This document shows, piece by piece, positions 43,232-51,072 of a stretch of 64,000 bases of DNA. Origin of the DNA: CAYHMW01 sp964357925 (GTDB lineage: Bacteria > Patescibacteriota > Microgenomatia > UBA8517); NCBI GenBank assembly GCA_964357925.1, contig CAYHMW010000003.1, positions 12,303 through 76,302 on the forward strand, given 5' to 3'. The translations under genes and the position numbers were made by a program. The stretch's first letter is position 1; each line of letters begins with the position of its first letter. The notes beneath the pieces were generated by a model. That model did not search any database, was not told where the DNA came from, and saw only the letters and a list, made by a program, of their open reading frames with translations.

Positions 43232-43431
43232 ATGATCTTGTAATCCATCCCCTCCAATGCTTTTTGAAGTTCATCTTTTAATAAAATCCTAGAAGCTGTG
43301 ATTCCTGTTTCACCCGTTTCGAAATTAACGATAATTTCACTTACTCCATCAAGAGCACCAATTTTTTTTTCAATTAACCTCTTGCAGGCTATGCAATGCG
43401 TACCTTGTATTTGAAATTGTTGTTTTATCAC
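43228..43431 (-). CDS. HMA-domain copper chaperone-like protein
   Basis: A 67-residue ferredoxin-like metallochaperone. The metal loop is GTHCIACKRLIEKKIG, with CxxC at C16/C19. The usual methionine before the first cysteine is replaced, giving THC for MHC. The fold elements VSEIIVNFETGETGI and LQKALEGMDYKI agree with CopZ/Atx1. It sits between copA and the SafE-cupredoxin gene and probably passes Cu(I) to them. Confidence 0.85.
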   Translation of the reverse strand: MIKQQFQIQGTHCIACKRLIEKKIGALDGVSEIIVNFETGETGITASRILLKDELQKALEGMDYKII

Positions 43432-43432
43432 A

Positions 43433-45256
43433 TTAATTAACAGTTATCGATCCTCTAGGAACTCCCATTGCGCACGTGATCGGGTAATTTCCTGCTTTTT
43501 TAGGTGTAAACTCAAACACCAGGGTTTTTCCTTTAATGAGCATTTGAGGACTTTCAGTTAACTCAGGAACATAAATTGACCCCATACATCCGGCTCCCTG
43601 ATCCTTAACGTCAATTTCCATCCTGACAGGTTTACCCTTTTTCACTGTGAATTCGGAAGGATTAATATCAAAGTCATTGGTGTAGACAGTCTTAAGGATT
43701 TGAACACCATTCTCTTCCTTTGCAAGAGCAGGGGATACTTGTGTTCCAGCGTTTGCTGCTCTTGCTTTCCCTCCACCACAACCGCAACCACCACTTCCAC
43801 AGTTTCCAGCAGTTCCTGCCTGCGCTGTAGGTTCGTTGGCAACAGCTACCCTGACATCAGCACCATTATTATTTAGAGCACCCCCGCCTTTTGCTACAAC
43901 ATTAAAACCCCCCGTATACATTCCCATGCTGCATGAGAATTTAATTGTTCCTATTTCTTTTGGAGTGAACTCAATAACATTTTCACCGGGGTGGAGACTC
44001 TTTTTTACTCCCAATTTTGATGACACAATGCTTGATGCACAAGAGTTCGGATCTTTTGAAGTTATTATCCATTTTACAGGCACTCCGACTTCAACTGTAA
44101 AATTATTTGGCGAGTAGCCACGTGCTGTTTGATCCATTCTGACCACTTGGACTCCATTATCAATTTTTATACCTGAATTTTGATTAGAAGCGGCGTATGT
44201 ATTTATTCGATTTCCAAGATTTGCAAACGGATTTGTTCCCAATAGGTTTAATCCGTTATTCAAATTAAAAAAAGCCAGGAGCGAAACTACAACACCGGCA
44301 AACTTGAAAAACTTTTGAGCGAGTGCTCCTTTAATAGCTGCAGTTACTCCCCCGATACTCAATAGTCCCGGTGCAGTTCCTAATGCAAAAATGCCCATAA
44401 TCGCGGCCCCTGATGCAAAGCTTCCCGTTGAGACTGCATAAAGCTGCATGGCCTGGGTAAAACCACAAGGCAGGAAAAATGTTGACCCTCCCATTAAGAA
44501 AGCATTTTTATGACTATATTCTTTTTGACTATTTTCTTTTATGCCCAATAATTTTGATATCCCTTTGGGAATCGAAAAGCTGACATTTTGTAATCTCGGG
44601 AAAAGCCCGGTAAGCTGCAAACCCAATGTAAGCATGACTAGTGCGACAGCTGCGGTGACAAGTCCAAGGCTTGTTCCTGAAAACTGAAAGAATGATCCCA
44701 AAAGCCCAATAGCGCCGCCCAAAATAGTGTAAGTGACAATTCTTCCTAAATTAAAAAATAAATGTGGCTTAAATTTTTCAAATGAAGTAGCGAAGGGATT
44801 TGCCTGTGAAAACTTGGCAGATACTCCAAGTACTATTCCGCCAATGAGAGCCATGCATGTTGAAAACCCAGCAGTTATTCCAATGAGGGCAACGGTTAAA
44901 AGATTTGAAGGATGGTTCGGATTTACTGCGAAGTATTTTGATAACCCTAAGCCATCAACCAATATAAAGAGAAAAAATAATACTATTCCTGCGAAAATAA
45001 TGTCTATATAGTCTTCGGCTTTCGAAGAAAATAATGGCGGTTTTTCTGCAAAGCCGACATTGTAACCGGCCTTTTTTATAGCTTCATCAACATCCTTCAC
45101 TTTTAATTTAGAGTTGATATAACAAATCTCCGCACATGCTTTCTTGTGTGATACGTCCACTTTTTTGACACCAGGAATACTTTTTAATTCATCTTCGATT
45201 AGAAGTTCGCAGCTTCTACAATGCATTCCTTTAATTGGCACAATTGTTTTTTTCAT
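43433..45256 (-). CDS. HMA-SafE membrane protein with two cupredoxin domains
   Basis: A 607-residue fusion. Residues 1-70 are an HMA domain (GMHCRSCELLIEDEL). Residues 85-360 contain about seven helices of the SafE/UreH-like TauE family, with FSTCMALIGG and FFLPCGFTQAMQLY; related proteins move metals or sulfur compounds. Then come two cupredoxin-like domains: one ending KFSCSMGMYTGGFNV, and one ending YPITCAMGVPRGSITV, joined by a Gly/Cys-rich linker NCGSGGCGCGGGK. The cupredoxins should face outside and bind copper through Cys, His or Met. The function is copper handling, probably transfer or export. Confidence 0.8.
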   Translation of the reverse strand: MKKTIVPIKGMHCRSCELLIEDELKSIPGVKKVDVSHKKACAEICYINSKLKVKDVDEAIKKAGYNVGFAEKPPLFSSKAEDYIDIIFAGIVLFFLFILVDGLGLSKYFAVNPNHPSNLLTVALIGITAGFSTCMALIGGIVLGVSAKFSQANPFATSFEKFKPHLFFNLGRIVTYTILGGAIGLLGSFFQFSGTSLGLVTAAVALVMLTLGLQLTGLFPRLQNVSFSIPKGISKLLGIKENSQKEYSHKNAFLMGGSTFFLPCGFTQAMQLYAVSTGSFASGAAIMGIFALGTAPGLLSIGGVTAAIKGALAQKFFKFAGVVVSLLAFFNLNNGLNLLGTNPFANLGNRINTYAASNQNSGIKIDNGVQVVRMDQTARGYSPNNFTVEVGVPVKWIITSKDPNSCASSIVSSKLGVKKSLHPGENVIEFTPKEIGTIKFSCSMGMYTGGFNVVAKGGGALNNNGADVRVAVANEPTAQAGTAGNCGSGGCGCGGGKARAANAGTQVSPALAKEENGVQILKTVYTNDFDINPSEFTVKKGKPVRMEIDVKDQGAGCMGSIYVPELTESPQMLIKGKTLVFEFTPKKAGNYPITCAMGVPRGSITVN

Positions 45257-45259
45257 GGT

Positions 45260-45991
45260 CTAGTTTTCCAACATCTCATCGATTGCTTTCTCGAAATCTT
45301 CATATGGATAAGCTCCAGGCATAAGTTTGGTTTTGCCGGTTTTGGTGTCCAGTAGAATATTGCTTGGAGTCCCATTTATCCCAAGACCAGTAGCTGTGTC
45401 CACATCACTTTTCACTCTGTCTGCGTATTTCCCGCTATCAAGACAGGTAATAAATTTAGCTTCACCCACTCCCGCATCTTTCGCCAAAGTCCCAAGATCG
45501 GCAAGTCCTATTCCAGTTCCACCGGAGTTAGTTTTAATGAATATTGCATTAACAAATTTCCAAAACGCAGTATTTCCACCCAATTCATTAACACACTCCG
45601 AAGCTTCTGCTTCTTTCTGGGCATTTGCATGAAAAGGAAGAGGTAGGTGTCTATAAACCCATGCAACCTCTCCTTTATAACTGTCCACAATTTTTTGAGC
45701 TGTTGGATGGAACTTTTTGCAATAGGGGCATTCCATGTCAGAATATTCAAAAAGAAGAATCCTTGCATCTTTTTCACCATTTACATGATCATCAGTGGTC
45801 AATTGTATTTCACCTTTTAACTCGGGAGTTGCCTCTACTTGTGTTCCTGCAACTTGAGCCCTGCTTTTGTAAGTACCAAGTTCTTTCTCCAGAAATTTTA
45901 CTCTTGTATAAAGTGAGCCAACAAAAAAAGCACTGATAACCATTATCGCTAAAGACAAAGAGAGTAGGCTATTTTGTAAATTGTTAGTCAT
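45260..45991 (-). CDS. DsbA-family thiol oxidoreductase, membrane anchored
   Basis: A 243-residue protein. An N-terminal helix (about residues 8-27) anchors or exports it. The thioredoxin-like domain has the active site DMECPYCKKFHP near residue 88 and the cis-proline loop GINGTPSNILL. This is the DsbA/thioredoxin_4 pattern common in Gram-positive-type bacteria and CPR. It leads the operon with the SafE-cupredoxin, HMA and copA genes, and a TGAA-N7-TGAA repeat lies upstream. It probably oxidises or reshuffles cysteines in exported proteins of this region. Confidence 0.88.
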   Translation of the reverse strand: MTNNLQNSLLSLSLAIMVISAFFVGSLYTRVKFLEKELGTYKSRAQVAGTQVEATPELKGEIQLTTDDHVNGEKDARILLFEYSDMECPYCKKFHPTAQKIVDSYKGEVAWVYRHLPLPFHANAQKEAEASECVNELGGNTAFWKFVNAIFIKTNSGGTGIGLADLGTLAKDAGVGEAKFITCLDSGKYADRVKSDVDTATGLGINGTPSNILLDTKTGKTKLMPGAYPYEDFEKAIDEMLEN

Positions 45992-45993
45992 AT

Positions 45994-46010
45994 TTTAGTA
46001 GATTACTAAA
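45994..46010. promoter_or_regulatory. 17-bp inverted repeat at the dsbA-like start
   Basis: TTTAGTA-GAT-TACTAAA is perfect and ends 2 bp before the start codon. It overlaps the likely -10/start region, so a repressor bound there would block transcription. It may be the site of a second regulator, for instance the CsoR-like protein. Confidence 0.45.
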
Positions 46011-46017
46011 CCAATAA

Positions 46018-46032
46018 TGAAGAAATCGTGAA
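46018..46032. promoter_or_regulatory. Candidate response-regulator site, dsbA-SafE-copA operon
   Basis: TGAAGAAATCGTGAA carries TGAA twice with an 11-bp period, like the site before the regulator gene. It lies 27 bp upstream of the dsbA-like start, consistent with an activator position. Confidence 0.55.
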
Positions 46033-46041
46033 TATGGCAGG

Positions 46042-46560
46042 TCATATGTAATAATTTATTAGAATGTAAACGGCGATACTAACTACTACCATTGACCCTA
46101 AACTGAAAACCATTGATTGATAGGGGAATAATCTTTTACCATTTTTTCTTTTAATAAAATTGTTTAATATGTCAACTAAATAAAAAATAACGCTTCCTAA
46201 AATCATGCCGAAAGTCAGCTTATCAAACCCGAAAATACTATCCATTCTTATAATCAGATTGAATTTATAAAAAGACCAAAGAGTTGTTGCAAAAACCAAA
46301 AGATAAATAAGAGCTCCTATGAAGCGGTTGAAAAATATTATATTTTCTCTCCCAAAGGAATTTGAAAGCCAAAAGGCAATAGCACCTAAAAATCCGCCAA
46401 TCCAAATCCCAGTTATCGAATCATCAACTCCTACCCATCTGGTTAGAGTTATGCCCACTGCAGCACCCGCAACACAAAGTGGACAGTGTGCATAAACCAC
46501 ATCAGGAAGTCTAAAATACAAAAGACCGGAAGTGAAAATAATAGATATTTTTTTCAGCAT
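46042..46560 (-). CDS. Four-helix membrane protein with HCPLC motif
   Basis: A 172-residue membrane protein not assigned to a named family. An N-terminal hydrophobic stretch ends VVYAHCPLCVAGAAVGITLTRWVGVDDSITGIWIGG, where a CxxC sits at the predicted outer start of the next helix. Three more helices follow. The CxxC suggests metal or thiol chemistry at the outer face. It shares an operon with CsoR-like and DUF1573 genes, overlapping the latter by one base. Confidence 0.65.
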   Translation of the reverse strand: MLKKISIIFTSGLLYFRLPDVVYAHCPLCVAGAAVGITLTRWVGVDDSITGIWIGGFLGAIAFWLSNSFGRENIIFFNRFIGALIYLLVFATTLWSFYKFNLIIRMDSIFGFDKLTFGMILGSVIFYLVDILNNFIKRKNGKRLFPYQSMVFSLGSMVVVSIAVYILINYYI

Positions 46561-47072
46561 TAGTTGACAACTATTCCGTTAAACTTTAGCTCTTTAGTGC
46601 CTGAAGGATTACTGAAGTAGAGAAAAACGGTTCGATCAAAAGGACCCACTCCTTTTGGGCCATGCGCAGCCGGATCGAATATTGCCGTTACTGTGGCAGT
46701 TTGGCCTGAAGCTAATTCAAGGTTCACCGGGGGATTCTTATCTCCCATTCCTTCCATTCCAAACTCTCTTGTTTCGCGGTCCCCAATTTTGATTTTTGCT
46801 TTTGTACACATACAAGATGTCGCGATTTTTTTGAGCTTCATTACACTCTCTGAAGTATTTTTAATTTCGTAAGTTTTAACAACGTTTCCATCTTTCATTT
46901 TGACAGTCCCAACGTCATAAAAAGTTGGGTTCGCTTCTAAGTCTGAGATTTGAGCTGCCCCCAAAACCTCATCAGTTGTGTTTTTCTCCCCACCTTGCCA
47001 CACAGCAAACCCAACAACAAACAATAAAGAAAATAGCAGTACCACAATTATAATTTTTATATCTTTAGCCAT
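46560..47072 (-). CDS. DUF1573-domain protein, membrane anchored
   Basis: A 170-residue protein with an N-terminal membrane helix (about residues 6-24) and an Ig-like DUF1573 domain. The typical start is FYDVGTVKMKDGNVVKTYEIKNTSES, followed by KKIATSCMCTKAKI with the conserved CxC, then ASGQTATVTAIFDPAAHGPKGVGPFDRTVFLYFS. The domain should be outside. The cysteines may bind metal or be substrates of the local thiol enzymes. It lies 2 nt after the CsoR-like gene. Confidence 0.8.
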   Translation of the reverse strand: MAKDIKIIIVVLLFSLLFVVGFAVWQGGEKNTTDEVLGAAQISDLEANPTFYDVGTVKMKDGNVVKTYEIKNTSESVMKLKKIATSCMCTKAKIKIGDRETREFGMEGMGDKNPPVNLELASGQTATVTAIFDPAAHGPKGVGPFDRTVFLYFSNPSGTKELKFNGIVVN

Positions 47073-47074
47073 TT

Positions 47075-47332
47075 TTAAATTTTAAATAAATGAACTATCT
47101 CGTTAAACTTTTTCTGCCCGCTTTTAGATTTGAATTTCTCTCGAATGCAGAACTCCAAATGTCCACGTAACATAATTTCACTAGCTTTTTCTAACGCCCT
47201 CTGGGCCTTGCGAGAATTTTTAATAACCAAAAAACACGCTCCACCTCGTTCATGTAATAACGAGGCTTTCCTCAAGTATTTATCGGCAGTCGAGAATTCA
47301 TTAAGAACTTTTTTCTTAATAAAAATGTCCAT
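47075..47332 (-). CDS. CsoR-family metal-responsive repressor (divergent)
   Basis: An 85-residue all-helical protein. C33, H58 and C62 (GGACFLV and RGHLEFCIRE) reproduce the C-x24-H-x3-C copper site of CsoR, including the spacing between the first cysteine and the histidine. The rest of the sequence is divergent. CsoR proteins release DNA when Cu(I) binds. It heads an operon with the DUF1573 and HCPLC membrane genes and is divergent from the gene at 47423. Confidence 0.7.
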   Translation of the reverse strand: MDIFIKKKVLNEFSTADKYLRKASLLHERGGACFLVIKNSRKAQRALEKASEIMLRGHLEFCIREKFKSKSGQKKFNEIVHLFKI

Positions 47333-47362
47333 GTATATGGTTGTAGTTTAAGTGTGTAAATA

Positions 47363-47377
47363 TTAAGAAATCATGAA
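47363..47377. promoter_or_regulatory. Candidate response-regulator site (imperfect copy)
   Basis: TTAAGAAATCATGAA matches the TGAA-N7-TGAA pattern except for one base in the first unit. It lies between the divergent csoR-like gene and the gene at 47423. Confidence 0.4.
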
Positions 47378-47422
47378 GCTGCCTCAGTTTTGGAAGCTCC
47401 AACTTTGGTAAAATCAATGTAT

Positions 47423-47950
47423 ATGTCAAAAAATAAGGATATCGAAAAATTATTAGAGAAGGTCAAAAAAGTAACAGCTCAAAAAGAGCTTGATCTTTCA
47501 TCCGGAGAAGATCTATCTATAGGAATCATGAATCTCATCTCAATTGAGGAGCATCTTTTTTATACTTCTCAAAAAACAGGCGACAAAAAATATCTCGATT
47601 TGATTAATGAAATCAGGAGCATGAGAACGGAGCTAATGAAAGAAATCATTAAAGATTACGAAGGTGAAGTCTGGTGTATCAGTAAACACTTGCTTGCGGC
47701 TTCAATGAGATTAATGGAAGTCGGTACTAAAGAATTAAAAAAGGGTAATAAAGAAAAAGCCTGGGGCCTTTTTGACAAGTCCTACAAATTATATTCTCTG
47801 TTCTGGGGATTAAATCTTGGAGTGGTTGAAACTAAAGACCTGCCTGCGGAGGCAAGTATTAAACAAAATGGTGAAAGCAAAATTCAATATTCGGTTTTTT
47901 CCAAACTCGGCGCCTTAGTGCAAAAGGCAGTTGATTGCTGCAAAGAGTGA
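47423..47950 (+). CDS. Hypothetical helical protein of the copper region
   Basis: A 175-residue soluble all-helical protein not recognised. It has ISIEEHLFYTSQKTGDKKYLDLINEIRSMRTELMKEII and later CISKHLLAASMRLMEVG, with histidines, methionines and a C-terminal Cys-Cys pair (AVDCCKE) that could bind metal. The start at 47423 is chosen because TAAAAT (47409-47414) lies 8 nt upstream; longer in-frame starts overlap that box. It contains an in-frame GC-rich mini-palindrome at 47840-47853. The location and an upstream operator suggest metal-linked expression. Confidence 0.55.
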   Translation: MSKNKDIEKLLEKVKKVTAQKELDLSSGEDLSIGIMNLISIEEHLFYTSQKTGDKKYLDLINEIRSMRTELMKEIIKDYEGEVWCISKHLLAASMRLMEVGTKELKKGNKEKAWGLFDKSYKLYSLFWGLNLGVVETKDLPAEASIKQNGESKIQYSVFSKLGALVQKAVDCCKE

Positions 47951-48036
47951 GCGCCTAATTTTATATGTCATTTCAAAAAATGCCACTGGCCTCAAACTTC
48001 GTAGCAAATTAAGACAGACATGGTAGTTGCCAGATG

Positions 48037-48051
48037 TCACAATTTTTGTGA
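48037..48051. promoter_or_regulatory. Inverted repeat upstream of the VKOR gene
   Basis: TCACAA-TTT-TTGTGA is a perfect palindrome directly before a TACTAAT-like -10 box, about 30 bp upstream of the ATG at 48081. It is a plausible operator for the VKOR-CcdA pair. Confidence 0.4.
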
Positions 48052-48080
48052 TACTAATACCAGTCGCAAATCACTGCTCA

Positions 48081-48929
48081 ATGAAAACTAAAGATAAAAA
48101 AAGCCAACTTCCTTTTACAATTCCAGCAAAGCTAATTCTTTTAATTTCGCTTACAGGCTTAACTATCTGCATCTATTTAGCCTACATTAAACTCTTCAAC
48201 GCCAAATCCTTCTGCACACTAAATGAAACTATTTCATGCGATGCGGTGAACGCCAGCATCTACGCAGACATATTCGGCATCCCAATGTCGTTTCTTGGTA
48301 TAGGCTACTTTGCTCTAGTTTTGCTCCTGATTTTTTTCAAGCGCTCCCTCAACACCTATCGTTTTATCTTCTTCTTTACGGCTTTTGTCCTCGTCCCATC
48401 TTACTATTTAACCGGAATTGAAATTTTTGTGCTTGAAGCCTACTGTATCCTCTGTGAGTTTACGAAATTATTGATGATTGCAGTTTTGGTCATCACCTTC
48501 TATCAAACCAAGTTTAAATTTAAAGAGGCCATGAGGATGGCAACCCCCATACTTATAGCAGGAGTTGCTGCGGCAGCAATTACATTTTTTGCCCAATCAG
48601 GCGGCGGAACAACAGAAGATTACTCACCCTTTGTTGATAATTTGAATAATAAAGGCGTGGTCATGTATAGAAGCATCAAGTGTGCCAACTGCAAGAGGCA
48701 AGCCAAGATTTTCGGGAAGGCTTACTCTAAACTTAATGCAGTCGAGTGCCATCCAGAAGGACCAAACCCAGAGGTAGATAGGTGCCTTAAAATGGGAATA
48801 GATAAAACACCGACATTTTTAATTGAAGAGGATGGCAAAGAAGCGAGTAGGCTGGAAGGATTACAACAACTTGAAAATATCGGCAAATGGGCCGGGGTTG
48901 AATTAGAAACCGTAGAAACCACAAAATAA
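48081..48929 (+). CDS. VKOR-family protein fused to a thioredoxin-like domain
   Basis: A 282-residue membrane protein. Four or five helices hold the VKOR domain, with paired loop cysteines FCTLNETISCDAV, the SFLGIGYF segment, and the quinone-side CxxC in EAYCILCEFTK. The C-terminal part, after about residue 175, is thioredoxin-like with CANC (YRSIKCANCKRQAKIFG) and KTPTFLIEEDG. Such fusions make disulfides and pass them to partners, here perhaps the DsbA-like protein. The start at 48081 is chosen over an upstream non-ATG reading. It lies one base before the ccdA-like gene. Confidence 0.85.
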   Translation: MKTKDKKSQLPFTIPAKLILLISLTGLTICIYLAYIKLFNAKSFCTLNETISCDAVNASIYADIFGIPMSFLGIGYFALVLLLIFFKRSLNTYRFIFFFTAFVLVPSYYLTGIEIFVLEAYCILCEFTKLLMIAVLVITFYQTKFKFKEAMRMATPILIAGVAAAAITFFAQSGGGTTEDYSPFVDNLNNKGVVMYRSIKCANCKRQAKIFGKAYSKLNAVECHPEGPNPEVDRCLKMGIDKTPTFLIEEDGKEASRLEGLQQLENIGKWAGVELETVETTK

Positions 48930-48930
48930 T

Positions 48931-49647
48931 ATGGATCAAGGATTAACACTAGGAATAATCATTACAGCGGCAGCGCTCGACAGCATTAACCCGTGTGTTT
49001 TCGGGGTCTTAATCTTCTTAATCGCTTTTATGACCAGGCTTTTCAAAAGTCACTCCAAAATGCTTGTGTTCGGTCTTTTATACACAGCGGTAGTTTATTT
49101 GACATATCTTGCCCTTGGCTTTGGGATCCTGAAAATTAGTGTCTCAACTGGTTTCTCAACCACTTTTTATTGGATAGGGGCCATCATTGCAATTTTCGCA
49201 GGACTATTGGAAATCAAAGACTTTTTCTGGTACGGCAAAGGCTTCTCACTTCAAATGCTCCCTGGAGGCGCCCAAAGAATAAAAATGTACACCTCTCAGA
49301 TGGAGAAGATGGAGAAAAGCCATCCTTTGCTTCTAATTTTAACAACTGCGGTATTGGGAGTATTTGTAGTATTGGTGGAGCTTCCTTGCACAGGCGCCCC
49401 TTATCTCGCAGTCCTTGCCATGCTCTCAAAAGGCGAGTTGGCAACAGCGGTTCCTCTCCTGCTTCTTTATAACTTTGTCTTTATTTTACCTTTGTTCTTC
49501 ATAATAGCGATTGCTTATTTTGGAACTTCAACAGATCGTCTGGAAGGCTGGAGAAAAGAGCACAGAGGATTGATGAGACTTGGAGTAGGGACGTTCTTGA
49601 TGGCACTTGGCTTTTATATGCTTTACTCTCTAAACCCAGTCTTTTAA
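48931..49647 (+). CDS. CcdA/DsbD-like transmembrane electron carrier
   Basis: A 238-residue protein with six or seven helices. The paired membrane cysteines are in DSINPCVFGVLIF (helix 1) and VELPCTGAPYLAVL (helix 4), the CcdA/DsbD signature. It would carry reducing power from cytoplasmic thioredoxin to the outside, opposite in direction to the VKOR protein encoded one base upstream. Together they imply controlled oxidation and reduction of extracytoplasmic cysteines. It converges on a SafE-cupredoxin gene. Confidence 0.85.
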   Translation: MDQGLTLGIIITAAALDSINPCVFGVLIFLIAFMTRLFKSHSKMLVFGLLYTAVVYLTYLALGFGILKISVSTGFSTTFYWIGAIIAIFAGLLEIKDFFWYGKGFSLQMLPGGAQRIKMYTSQMEKMEKSHPLLLILTTAVLGVFVVLVELPCTGAPYLAVLAMLSKGELATAVPLLLLYNFVFILPLFFIIAIAYFGTSTDRLEGWRKEHRGLMRLGVGTFLMALGFYMLYSLNPVF

Positions 49648-49649
49648 CT

Positions 49650-50669
49650 TCACCTTACATCAATTACCCCGATATACATTCCCATCGAACATGAGAAATA
49701 AGTTCTGCCTGCCACCTTTGGGGTGAATGAAACTGTCTCAGTAGAGTTTGGTTTCAAATTCTTAGCTATGTTTAATGAAGGTATCCTAAACGCCAAAGCG
49801 CAGTTGTAGGTCTCTTTGGTATTAAGGTTAAGCCTCACTGGTTGATCTTTGTTTACGCTAATAATCCTCGGCTCATAGCCCGAAGATGTGACCCTAACAT
49901 CAAAGATTTGCACCCCATCTACAACACTGCCAGCCAGCTGTTTGTCCTCAATATTATCACCAACAAAAGCATAATATAGCTTCTGCCAAGTAATAGGCGA
50001 ATCAAGAACAACGAGCGCTCCATTAATGGAAATTAAGCCCAAAACAATTATTAAAGCCGCAGCCAATTTGTAAAAATATCCTTTAAAAACAAATCGTGAT
50101 TCAGAGGCCACAATACCCAGTATCAAAAACAATGGAAAAGTCGCGACAACAAAAATCGCCATAACCGAAGCACCAGCCCATGGGTCCCCAGTTGACATGG
50201 CCAAGGCCTCCATGGCTAGGGTCGTGCCACAAGGAACAAAGACGGTTAAAAATCCTAAGAGCGCCGGAGCAAAAAGAGACTTGCTCGTGGCCTGTTCAAA
50301 AAAGACTTTCGACAAAAATTCTGGAGGATGAGGAATTACATATTTAAATATTGGGTGAACCTTTAAAAAATACAAACCCACACTCATCATGTATAACCCG
50401 GCTACAAGCTGGATTGTGATCATTAACGTGTCATTGAATGCTAATGTTTCCCCAAGCCAACCCAGCAAAAATCCAAATAAGCTATAGGCGATAAGCTTAG
50501 AAACCAAAAATATAATTGTAGGTAGCGCGGTATTAGAAAACCCGCTTTTTTGAAGATTTTCTTTACCCACTCGTGCAGTAATTGCGGACACCAAAAGACC
50601 ACCCTGCACTGTAACGCAAGTAAGCCCTCCGACTGTTAAGCCAGTTAAAAATATTAACCAATAATCCAC
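49650..50669 (-). CDS. SafE-type membrane protein with C-terminal cupredoxin domain
   Basis: A 339-residue protein with a GTG start; TATACT lies 6 nt before it. About six or seven TauE/SafE-like helices contain LTGLTVGGLTCVTVQGG and LTVFVPCGTTLAMEALAMS, where cysteines sit at pseudo-symmetric positions. The C-terminal ~95 residues are cupredoxin-like and end YFSCSMGMYIGVIDVR, close to the domain in the larger protein at 43433. It lacks the N-terminal HMA and the second cupredoxin. Copper transfer across or at the membrane is the likely role. Confidence 0.8.
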   Translation of the reverse strand: MDYWLIFLTGLTVGGLTCVTVQGGLLVSAITARVGKENLQKSGFSNTALPTIIFLVSKLIAYSLFGFLLGWLGETLAFNDTLMITIQLVAGLYMMSVGLYFLKVHPIFKYVIPHPPEFLSKVFFEQATSKSLFAPALLGFLTVFVPCGTTLAMEALAMSTGDPWAGASVMAIFVVATFPLFLILGIVASESRFVFKGYFYKLAAALIIVLGLISINGALVVLDSPITWQKLYYAFVGDNIEDKQLAGSVVDGVQIFDVRVTSSGYEPRIISVNKDQPVRLNLNTKETYNCALAFRIPSLNIAKNLKPNSTETVSFTPKVAGRTYFSCSMGMYIGVIDVR

Positions 50670-50745
50670 TAAAACAGTATACCTATTCTAGAAGACTGTA
50701 TCTATCTAATATAATCCCCGGGGTTATATATTAGTTTCAGTTAAA

Positions 50746-51072
50746 TTAATAACGGCTTCTTCCTCCACCTCCACGACGATCATCTCGCCTGAAGTTTCCG
50801 CCTCCGCCTTGTGGTCTCTCTTCACGAGGCTTTGCAACGTTAACAACGATTGTTCTACCTTCGAGATCAGAGTTATTTAACTTTTTGATTGCTTCTTGTG
50901 CCTCTTCTTCTGTGCTCATCTCAACAAAGCCAAAGCCTTTAGAACGTCGTGTTTCACGATCCATAATAACGGTCGCAGAAACAACAGTTCCAAATTGAGT
51001 GAACAATCCTTGGAGATCTTGGTCACCTATTGCAAACGGAAGCCCTCCTACAAACAGTTTTTTATTATCCAT
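50746..51072 (-). CDS. RRM-type glycine-rich RNA-binding protein
   Basis: A 108-residue protein with one RNA recognition motif. RNP2 is KLFVGGLPF and RNP1 is KGFGFVEM, followed by a short Gly/Arg tail RRDDRRGGGGRSRY. Such proteins bind single-stranded RNA and are often cold induced. A Shine-Dalgarno (AAGGTGGTGAT) precedes the start. A TTTACT/TATAAT promoter lies about 100 nt upstream on the minus strand, so the mRNA has a long leader, as in cold-shock genes. Confidence 0.93.
   Translation of the reverse strand: MDNKKLFVGGLPFAIGDQDLQGLFTQFGTVVSATVIMDRETRRSKGFGFVEMSTEEEAQEAIKKLNNSDLEGRTIVVNVAKPREERPQGGGGNFRRDDRRGGGGRSRY

Noticed and set aside
47390..47422. Earlier non-ATG start of the gene at 47423
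   Set aside because: The TAAAAT box lies inside this stretch, so the transcript would begin after it.
48027..48080. Upstream start of the VKOR-thioredoxin gene
   Set aside because: The added residues contain the palindrome and -10 region, and the ATG at 48081 gives a normal N-terminus.
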